22,480 nucleotides of DNA from an uncultured euryarchaeote (lineage in GTDB: Archaea; Thermoplasmatota; Poseidoniia; Poseidoniales; Thalassarchaeaceae). The notes under the pieces were generated by a model that saw only the letters and a program-made list of their open reading frames with translations, did not search any database and had not been told where the DNA came from. The DNA lies in contig CALCEF010000301.1 in NCBI GenBank assembly GCA_937901365.1, positions 1 through 22,480 of the forward strand, in the 5' to 3' direction. Position numbers and translations under genes: made by a program. Shown one piece after another: positions 15,723 to 21,539 of this stretch (the stretch's first letter is position 1; every line of letters begins with the position of its first letter).

Positions 15723-16322
15723 TTAGGCTAAAATCAAGTCTAATTCAGAGAGAACCGTTCCGTCTTCGCTTAGAAGTCGGGCTTGTACGTGATCTCCTCT
15801 CTTCATGGGACCAATGCCGGACGGAGTCCCACAAAATAGCAAATCTCCATCCTCGAGAGGTGCCCATTGTGCTAGATTGGCGATGAGATCGAGTGGTGAA
15901 AATGACATCTCGCCAATCGATGCTTCCTGCCTAGGTTCGCCATTGATGGCGAGTTCCAATCGAAGATGGGCCAGACCGATTGGCGGTTCAGCGAAAGGCC
16001 CGACGATTGCACTATTGGTGAATCCCTTCGATTGGGTCCAAGGCATTCTTTCTGATTTCGCGATGTCTTGAGTGGCTCGATCCGTCAGGTCTAGACCCAC
16101 TGCAATTGCTGACAAGGTTTGATCTCCTCGGAGTTTGAGCACCAATTCAACTTCATGATGAACTTCTTCCAAATGTGGAGAGAGCATCATTTCGCAGCCC
16201 ATTGGCGGTTGAGCGAGGGCAGCCCAAGGTTTGAGGAAAAACCTCGGTGATGTGAGGGGTTTTGCACCCATCTCTTCTGCGTGAGCATCGAAGGTCCGAA
16301 GTGCGCACCAGATGCTCGGCAT
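15723..16322 (-). CDS. Fumarylacetoacetate hydrolase family protein
   Basis: The 199-residue enzyme belongs to the FAH/FAHD1 fold, which cleaves or decarboxylates acylpyruvates and related 2-oxo acids with a divalent metal. Visible signatures are RFFLKPWAALA near the start, the metal ligands in HHEVELVL (E57 and E59) and GLDLTDR (D78 or D81), the KGFTNSAIVGP segment and CGTPSGIGPM near the C-terminus. The length matches the single-domain FAHD1-like group. The exact substrate (acylpyruvate, oxaloacetate, or a catechol meta-cleavage product) cannot be read from sequence. It diverges from the PUA gene across 72 bp. Confidence 0.88.
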   Translation of the reverse strand: MPSIWCALRTFDAHAEEMGAKPLTSPRFFLKPWAALAQPPMGCEMMLSPHLEEVHHEVELVLKLRGDQTLSAIAVGLDLTDRATQDIAKSERMPWTQSKGFTNSAIVGPFAEPPIGLAHLRLELAINGEPRQEASIGEMSFSPLDLIANLAQWAPLEDGDLLFCGTPSGIGPMKRGDHVQARLLSEDGTVLSELDLILA

Positions 16323-16394
16323 GATTACGCGAGTGAGTGATTGACCATCAAATGAGCGGGAGAATTGAAAGAGTGCCTATTCCTCGTTTGAGGC

Positions 16395-16907
16395 GTGGCC
16401 AAGAAGGACTGGAAGTTGAAAGGGCGTAAGCCCGTCCGTCATAAGAAAATCAAGGGGTTGATTGACAGATTAACAACACCGCTTGGAGTTGAAACTGACC
16501 TTTCTACCGCATTCCTTGAAACCGCTACATTCGGACCATGGAATATGTTGATTGTCGACAAATCTCCTCTTGGTATGGAAGTCGAGGATTCCGAGGGGGA
16601 AACAATCGCATTTCCTACACTACGTGGTATCCTCGCTTGGAATCCAACACAGAAATGGTGTGAAGTGGATCATGGAGCAATTCCCTTTCTGATGAATGGG
16701 GCAGATTGCATGGCTGCGGGGATTCACCGTGCATGTGATCGTATCGAAATTGGAGATTTAATTTGGATTCGTGACCAATCACACGGTAAACCACTGGCCA
16801 TCGGATGGGCTACGATGGATTCAGCCGAAATGGTCGACGCAGTCAAGGGCAAAGCCGTGAAAATGCTGCACCATATTGGTGACGAGCTTTGGGAATTGGA
16901 GTTGTGA
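16395..16907 (+). CDS. PUA-domain protein, MCT-1/Tma20-like
   Basis: The 170-residue product starts with a Lys-rich segment. It carries a C-terminal PUA domain (about 75-165) with the family's FPTLRGILAW, VDHGAIPFLMNGADCMAAGI, GDLIWIRD and GKPLAIGWA motifs and ends HHIGDELWELEL, as in archaeal and eukaryotic MCT-1/Tma20 proteins. These bind RNA and, in eukaryotes, act in translation initiation and ribosome recycling. The start is GTG at 16395 (V-A-K-K-D-W), chosen because it begins the conserved basic region and no ATG precedes it. No Shine-Dalgarno is evident. The stop abuts the stop of the convergent csp gene. Confidence 0.85.
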   Translation: MAKKDWKLKGRKPVRHKKIKGLIDRLTTPLGVETDLSTAFLETATFGPWNMLIVDKSPLGMEVEDSEGETIAFPTLRGILAWNPTQKWCEVDHGAIPFLMNGADCMAAGIHRACDRIEIGDLIWIRDQSHGKPLAIGWATMDSAEMVDAVKGKAVKMLHHIGDELWELEL

Positions 16908-17108
16908 TTACTCTTCTTCGTCGACCTTGCGGACGTTGGTTGCCATGGGGCCTCGGTCGCTTTCGCCGACCTCGAATTCAACGGCATCTCCGTCGTATAT
17001 TTTCCCATTCACTTCGGTGATGTGAACAAATAGATCTCCTTCCCCTTCTCTTTCAATAAATCCGTAGCCTTTTGTCTGATTAAACCACTTGACAGTACCT
17101 TGTGCCAT
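16908..17108 (-). CDS. Cold-shock domain protein (CspA family)
   Basis: The 66-residue single-stranded RNA/DNA-binding OB fold begins [18 protein letters not shown] (RNP1 KGYGFIE) and continues DLFVHIT (RNP2-like). The tail is acidic and ends DEEE. The length is that of bacterial CspA proteins, a family that is patchy in Archaea and probably acquired. ATG 17108 gives the canonical N-terminus; an in-frame ATG at 17129 would add seven residues and is possible. The upstream gap shared with the divergent secreted-protein gene contains two inverted repeats. Confidence 0.93.
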   Translation of the reverse strand: MAQGTVKWFNQTKGYGFIEREGEGDLFVHITEVNGKIYDGDAVEFEVGESDRGPMATNVRKVDEEE

Positions 17109-17181
17109 AGCACCGGCGCGCATCGTCATAGTAATTGAGCAGGTACCCTAAGTGATTGCAAAAAATGCGTTTATTCTGTGT

Positions 17182-17220
17182 GGCTAAATTTAGCCGAAGA
17201 GGTTTTGATAAAATCAAACC
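17182..17220. promoter_or_regulatory. Paired inverted repeats between csp and the secreted-protein gene
   Basis: GGCTAAATTTAGCC (17182-17195) is a perfect 14-bp palindrome. Five bases later GGTTTTGAT-AAA-ATCAAACC (17201-17220) is an inverted repeat with one bulged T. Both lie in the 150 bp between divergent starts and include TATA-like cores (TAAATTTA, GATAAAA). They could be binding sites of a dimeric regulator overlapping the promoter of the downstream gene, or leader structure. Confidence 0.5.
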
Positions 17221-17258
17221 ACAATAGCATTATTGAGGGGAAGGTGCAACGACATTTC

Positions 17259-17840
17259 ATGATGCGTCGCTTGCTAACCCTAACCATCGCCCTCTCGCTC
17301 TGCCTTCCTTTCGCAATCGCTGGAGATGATGCCGGTGTCAACCGTACGATCGACGTGGAGGGGACACCCATCGATTCAATCGTGACACCTGTTGTTTCGA
17401 CCGATGGTGTCAATTTCACAATCAACCTAACATTGGTGGATGAAGCCGCTGAGAATGGAACTACTGTAGAATGGACGGTCCAACAGTGCATCAATAGTGG
17501 AGTTTGTAATCCTCCTGAGAAAATGTCCATGGAAAATGCAACCAATTCAACAAAGGATTGGTTTGGATCGATTACACCGGTCGATACGCATTCATACATC
17601 AATTACGATGTCGTCCTAACCTACGCGAATGGGGAAGACGAGAAATTCCCAGAAGGTGGTTTTTCTGAAGGAGGAAAAGTGTGGTCAGATTGCTGGGTAT
17701 CTGGGGAAGATAGCGGCGGTAACAATTGCCCTGCAACCGTTGTCTTGCCGGATGAAGGGGGCCTTATGCCGGCCCCTGCATTGATCTCTACAATACTCGT
17801 AGGTCTATCCGCTGCATTGATTGCAAAGCGAGATGACTAA
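17259..17840 (+). CDS. Small secreted protein with a CTERM-like C-terminal anchor
   Basis: The 193-residue protein has a signal peptide (MMRRLLTLTIALSLCLPFAIAG) and a beta-rich ectodomain with Asn/Thr sequons (NFTINLTL, NGTT, NATNST) and four Cys. It ends GGLMPAPALISTILVGLSAALIAKRDD. This tripartite tail of a short Pro motif, a hydrophobic helix and basic residues resembles archaeal and bacterial CTERM sorting signals. Whether an archaeosortase processes it is unknown; a simple membrane anchor is the alternative. ATG 17259 or 17262 starts the signal peptide; a GAGGGG stretch lies 19-24 bases upstream, so the spacing is long, and the in-frame GTG at 17244 has spacing that is too short. The next gene, on the same strand, follows after 40 bases. 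The function of the ectodomain is not recognised. Confidence 0.75.
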   Translation: MMRRLLTLTIALSLCLPFAIAGDDAGVNRTIDVEGTPIDSIVTPVVSTDGVNFTINLTLVDEAAENGTTVEWTVQQCINSGVCNPPEKMSMENATNSTKDWFGSITPVDTHSYINYDVVLTYANGEDEKFPEGGFSEGGKVWSDCWVSGEDSGGNNCPATVVLPDEGGLMPAPALISTILVGLSAALIAKRDD

Positions 17841-17860
17841 GCGTCGCCGATGATGGCGAT

Positions 17861-17879
17861 GGCTCACCAAAGGTGAGCC
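17861..17879 (+). promoter_or_regulatory. Hairpin holding the ribosome-binding site of the aminopeptidase gene
   Basis: GGCTCACC-AAA-GGTGAGCC is a perfect 8-bp stem with a 3-base loop, one base before the ATG at 17881. The 3' arm contains GGTGA, the only plausible Shine-Dalgarno. A second, weaker hairpin (TCGCC-GATGAT-GGCGA, 17844-17859) stands directly in front. Together they fill the 40-bp gap after the secreted-protein gene. Confidence 0.6.
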
Positions 17880-17880
17880 C

Positions 17881-19206
17881 ATGGGAATGACAATCACTGA
17901 CAAGCAGATTGCAGAACTACGAAAGGCGTTTGATGCGAACCCTGCAAACAAAGTGGCGCAGAATGCGGTGACCAACGTCCAACTACCTGATTTGACCCTA
18001 AATCGAAATATCATACAGGATATTGACAACTCTTTCAGTGTCAAGCTAGATGAATGGAAAGTCACTTCACAGAAGAGAAGTGGACGTTGTTGGTTATTCG
18101 CCGCGTTGAATCTTTTCCGGCCTGGGACGATGAAGAAATTGAATGTCAAGGATTTCGAATTCAGCCAGGCTCACATCCACTTTTGGGACAAATTTGAGCG
18201 CTCAAATCATTTCTTGGAAGCCATCATTGACACCGCTGATCGACCTGTGGATGATCGGACCATTCACTTCCTACTTTCGGACCCAATCGGTGATGGTGGG
18301 CAATGGAACATGGCGATGAACCTCATCGAGAAACATGGTTTGGTTCCCAAAACGGCTTATCCTGAATCGAATACCAGTAGTGCAACTCGATGGATGAATA
18401 CGGAATTGAAGAATATCCTCCGAAGTTCTGCTTGTGAAATTCGCGCCATTCTGGAAAATGGTGGTAGTGAAGAAGAGGCGAGAGCCCACAAGGAAAAGAG
18501 GGTTGCAGATATCTGGAACATGTTGTGCATTCACCTCGGAACTCCGCCAACAACCTTTGATTGGCAGTGGAGAGATAAAGACAAGAAATTCCACCGAAAA
18601 GGCTCGATGACGCCTCAAGAATTTGCCGAAGAATACGTCGATGTCGATTGGCGAAATTATGTCTGCATCGTCAATGATCCTCGAAATGAATACTACCAAA
18701 CTTACACCGTTGACTATCTACAAAATGTAGCTGGGGGCCCGCCAGTGGTTTATCTCAACGTTCCAAGTGATGAAATGAAGGCAATTACCCAGAAACTACT
18801 GGAGGATGGTGTGCCGGTTTGGATGGGTTGTGATGTTGGAAAAGAAATGGACCGCAAAGGTGGATATTGGGATGCCAATTTGTTCAACGTTAGTGAGTTG
18901 TATGGTGTTGAATATGGAATGAACAAAGAAGATCGCTTGCGCCATGGACAAACGATGATGACCCACGCAATGCTATTCACAGGAGTGGATGTTGTCGATG
19001 GAAAACCAAGACGTTGGCGTGTCGAGAATTCCTGGGGAGATGATACCGGACAGAAGGGCTACTACACGATGAATGACTCATGGTTTGATGAATACATGTT
19101 TGAAATTGCCGCGCCCAAAGATTACCTCACGGAAAAGATGCAAGCGGGTCTTGAAACCGAACCGGTTGTACTTCCAGCGTGGGATCCAATGGGTTCACTG
19201 GCCTGA
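17881..19206 (+). CDS. Aminopeptidase C / bleomycin hydrolase (peptidase family C1B)
   Basis: The 441-residue papain-fold peptidase forms self-compartmentalised barrels in its family and trims N-terminal residues from peptides in the cytoplasm. The catalytic set is complete: Gln64 and Cys70 in TSQKRSGRCWLFAALN, His362 in THAMLFTGVD and Asn383 in VENSWGDD. The C-terminus PAWDPMGSLA matches the conserved PepC/bleomycin hydrolase tail that reaches into the active site. No signal peptide is present, so it acts inside the cell. The family is best known from Firmicutes, Bacteroidetes and eukaryotes, so transfer is likely. The start is ATG 17881 (17887 also possible), directly after a hairpin with the ribosome-binding site. 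The 3' end overlaps the convergent hydrolase gene by 12 bases. Confidence 0.95.
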   Translation: MGMTITDKQIAELRKAFDANPANKVAQNAVTNVQLPDLTLNRNIIQDIDNSFSVKLDEWKVTSQKRSGRCWLFAALNLFRPGTMKKLNVKDFEFSQAHIHFWDKFERSNHFLEAIIDTADRPVDDRTIHFLLSDPIGDGGQWNMAMNLIEKHGLVPKTAYPESNTSSATRWMNTELKNILRSSACEIRAILENGGSEEEARAHKEKRVADIWNMLCIHLGTPPTTFDWQWRDKDKKFHRKGSMTPQEFAEEYVDVDWRNYVCIVNDPRNEYYQTYTVDYLQNVAGGPPVVYLNVPSDEMKAITQKLLEDGVPVWMGCDVGKEMDRKGGYWDANLFNVSELYGVEYGMNKEDRLRHGQTMMTHAMLFTGVDVVDGKPRRWRVENSWGDDTGQKGYYTMNDSWFDEYMFEIAAPKDYLTEKMQAGLETEPVVLPAWDPMGSLA

Positions 19207-20127
19207 GTGAATCCAGCCTGCGACTTTCAGCAAGCACTGTTTGGATTCTGGTATCATGGAACCAAACAACCACCAATCATGGAACATGGCTGGCCAAATG
19301 TCTACTTCAAAATCACCACCAGCGGCTATTGCATGTTCACCAACGATTCGGCTGTCATCGAGTAATATTTCTTGCTCACCCACCAATATCAAAGTACGAG
19401 GCAGGCCCTTGAAATCACCAAAGATTGGAGACACGTAAGGATTCTTTTTGTCGGCAGCGGTAGGTGCATAATGTCCAGCACAAGTGATTGCCATTTTTTG
19501 AGACAACATCGGATCTGCTTTGGCCTTGGTCACGTAGCTTTCCGATTCGCATGTTAAATTCGTCCATGGAGAAAACAAAACTGCACCGTCAGGAAGTCGA
19601 TGTCCTTCATCACGGAGGCGCATCATGAGTGCAAGACTCAGCCCCCCTCCTGCAGAATCTCCACTGAGGATTAGTTTTGATTTGGGGTTGGTTTCTACGA
19701 TGTCTAACCAAGCGGCAAGTGCATCGTCAATCGCGCCAGGATAGGGATTTTCAGGTGCCAATCGATAATCGATGGAATAACAAATGCTGCCTGTAACCTT
19801 GGCAAGATTTCTGAGGCCAATTCGATGTGTGGTCAGCGAAGATCCAATGCAGTATCCACCTCCATGTAGATACACGATTTTCGTGTCAGGGTTGGATTGC
19901 TTCACCGGGGTAAAACTGACACCGGGTACGCCACCGAATGTGGAGCGTTGGGTTTTCACAGCAAAAGAAAGAGTTGGTTTTGAGAAAACCCAAGTCGGTG
20001 GGTGTATGAGCCAACGAACGATTTTGGGTGAGAGAGGGATGAATTTAGACAGCGATTTGTTGATTCGAAGGGGGATTGAAATCAGACGGCTGCGTAGACT
20101 CAATGACTCACCCTGACCAATGCTCAC
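19195..20127 (-). CDS. Alpha/beta hydrolase, hormone-sensitive-lipase-like esterase
   Basis: The 310-residue protein has the HSL-family oxyanion motif HGGGYCIG (88-95), the nucleophile Ser158 in LSGDSAGG, a DYRLAPENPYP segment and the catalytic His283 in FHDWW. The acid is E253 or D257 in GEQEILLDDS; I cannot decide which. Family members hydrolyse short to medium acyl esters. There is no signal peptide; a basic, hydrophobic N-terminal cap is present. The start is uncertain: GTG 20127 overlaps the preceding gene by 20 bases, while an in-frame TTG at 20103 follows GGTGAG and avoids the overlap. It is the last gene of the parA run and overlaps the convergent aminopeptidase gene by 12 bases. Confidence 0.88.
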   Translation of the reverse strand: MSIGQGESLSLRSRLISIPLRINKSLSKFIPLSPKIVRWLIHPPTWVFSKPTLSFAVKTQRSTFGGVPGVSFTPVKQSNPDTKIVYLHGGGYCIGSSLTTHRIGLRNLAKVTGSICYSIDYRLAPENPYPGAIDDALAAWLDIVETNPKSKLILSGDSAGGGLSLALMMRLRDEGHRLPDGAVLFSPWTNLTCESESYVTKAKADPMLSQKMAITCAGHYAPTAADKKNPYVSPIFGDFKGLPRTLILVGEQEILLDDSRIVGEHAIAAGGDFEVDIWPAMFHDWWLFGSMIPESKQCLLKVAGWIHSGQ

Positions 20128-20521
20128 ACAGACGTTCCAAGAGACGCCGTGCGGGAATCCCCCATTGGACGATTGTGACGGTCGCTTCGCTCCGATCAGC
20201 GGCTAATTTGCCTTCTTCAAAACCAGGTGCGCCCAAATCGGAAGGGACGAGGGGGAGTTTGTCACCACCACTAAGCACAGTAATTTGAACGCCGTTTGAC
20301 TTGGCCTCTTTCGATAACAATTCTGTATCTTGATGACCTTCTGATTGCAACAACCTTGCAATCGCTTCCATCAATTGCTCGACCGTATCTGTACCGGTGC
20401 CAGGGGGCAACCCTTCTGAGTCACCAATCGAGGGGCCGTAGGCATCAAGAAAAGGTAAATCCTGGTCATGCTGGGCCAATAAATCATCGAGACCCCGGCC
20501 CAATACGCGCTTTTTCGACAT
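20108..20521 (-). CDS. Small ParA-linked protein with a ParB-type N-terminal peptide
   Basis: The 137-residue product begins MSKKRVLGRGLDDLLAQ. This matches the N-terminal LGRGLxALL peptide that chromosomal ParB/Spo0J proteins use to contact ParA and stimulate its ATPase. The rest does not look like ParB: there is no room for the CTPase domain plus HTH plus dimer domain (ParB is usually about 280 residues), and no GERR-type motif is present. Residues about 45-65 form a likely helix (VEQLMEAIARLLQSEG). Residues 80-137 alternate strands and a final helix (VQITVLSGG, ATVTIVQWG, ARRLLERLCEHW). ATG 20521 follows the parA stop by 5 bases and is preceded by GGAG, so the two are co-translated. A ParA partner or adaptor is inferred; what it attaches to is unknown. 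Confidence 0.75.
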   Translation of the reverse strand: MSKKRVLGRGLDDLLAQHDQDLPFLDAYGPSIGDSEGLPPGTGTDTVEQLMEAIARLLQSEGHQDTELLSKEAKSNGVQITVLSGGDKLPLVPSDLGAPGFEEGKLAADRSEATVTIVQWGIPARRLLERLCEHWSG

Positions 20522-20526
20522 GAGGA

Positions 20527-21456
20527 TTACTCCAAGGTGAGGTTCCACCGTTGAGCCAGATTGGCCGCGAGTTCGCGATAATCCTTCCCACCATTCGATT
20601 CTGGTGCATGAATGTGGATTGGAATACCCTCACTGGGCGCCTCAGCGAGTTTGATGTTCCGTCGAATTGGTGGTTCCACAATCAAATCACCAAATGTTTC
20701 CTTCAATTGGCCCAATACTTGGCTGTTCAGTAACGTCGGAGCATGCATTGTCATCATCACTCCATCAAATCCTAAGTTTGGATTCAGACGGCGGCGAACC
20801 TCTCGGATTGTGGCTGACAACATTGCAACACCTTCCAAGGCGAAAAACTCGGTTTGGACCGGTACGAGGACCGCATCGCTTGCAACCAAGGCATTGATGG
20901 TGACCAAACCCAAACTTGGGGCTGTATCGAGGAGGATGAGGTCGTAGTGAGGTAGTAGTGATTCGAGACCTTCTGCCAAACAACGCTCACGGCCAAGCCG
21001 AGTGGAGAGTTCTTGCTCAAGGCCAACCAAAGATCGCTCGCCAACCACTAGATGGAGGCCAGGTACTGCGGTTGCATGACGACATGCCGCAGCTTGTTCG
21101 GGCTCTGTGAACAGTGTACGAGTCGTGTGCATGACTCTACTTTTGTCAATCCCCAGTCCGGTCGCACAATTTCCTTGCTGATCGCAATCTACGACCAATA
21201 CTCGAACACCATGCAACGCGAGATGGGTGGCGACGTTGATGACGGTGGTTGTCTTTCCAACGCCACCTTTCTGATTCATGATTGTGACAACTCGACCTCT
21301 ATTTGCAGGGGTTGGGCCAGCGACGGGTAGATCGATTTCAGCACGAGGTTCTGCAGAACTCAAGGGGTCTGAATCTGGAGATTCAATCTCCTCTTCGGTG
21401 AATTCAACAACCAAAGGTGCTGCAACCGCTTCCGGCAGCACATCGTCTTCATCCAT
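20527..21456 (-). CDS. parA: ParA/Soj-type partition ATPase
   Basis: The 309-residue protein has the deviant Walker A KGGVGKTT (63-70), the A' motif DCDQQGN (90-96) and Walker B LLDTAPSLG (175-183), plus the family's VPVQTEFFALEG and PIRRNIKLAEAPSEG segments near the C-terminus. ParA ATPases dimerise on DNA with ATP and move or space a partner-bound cargo. Unusually, about 50 acidic, Pro-rich residues precede the ATPase domain. ATG 21456 (MDEDDVLPEA) is chosen; an in-frame ATG at 21468 adds four residues and fits the promoter about equally well. The gene is followed after 5 bases by the small ParB-peptide gene, as parA is followed by parB in bacteria. Chromosome, plasmid or protein-complex positioning cannot be told apart from sequence. 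Confidence 0.92.
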   Translation of the reverse strand: MDEDDVLPEAVAAPLVVEFTEEEIESPDSDPLSSAEPRAEIDLPVAGPTPANRGRVVTIMNQKGGVGKTTTVINVATHLALHGVRVLVVDCDQQGNCATGLGIDKSRVMHTTRTLFTEPEQAAACRHATAVPGLHLVVGERSLVGLEQELSTRLGRERCLAEGLESLLPHYDLILLDTAPSLGLVTINALVASDAVLVPVQTEFFALEGVAMLSATIREVRRRLNPNLGFDGVMMTMHAPTLLNSQVLGQLKETFGDLIVEPPIRRNIKLAEAPSEGIPIHIHAPESNGGKDYRELAANLAQRWNLTLE

Positions 21457-21483
21457 GGTGCATCCCACTTGCGTCCGCTCTTG

Positions 21484-21490
21484 CTATACT
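21484..21490 (-). promoter_or_regulatory. TATA-like box of parA
   Basis: The minus strand reads AGTATAG, within CAAGAGTATAGCAAG, about 30 bases before the start of parA. The predicted transcript start near 21462 allows a leaderless or very short-leader message. It separates parA from the upstream gene that ends at 21540. Confidence 0.45.
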
Positions 21491-21539
21491 CTTGAGGCTG
21501 ACGGGGCAAAATGGAACGATAATGGCTGTTTTACGCCTA

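Noticed and set aside
20521..20548. A start for the small ParA-linked protein nine codons upstream (20548).
   Set aside because: It would overlap the parA coding end, and the ATG at 20521 has GGAG at good spacing and begins exactly at the ParB-type peptide.
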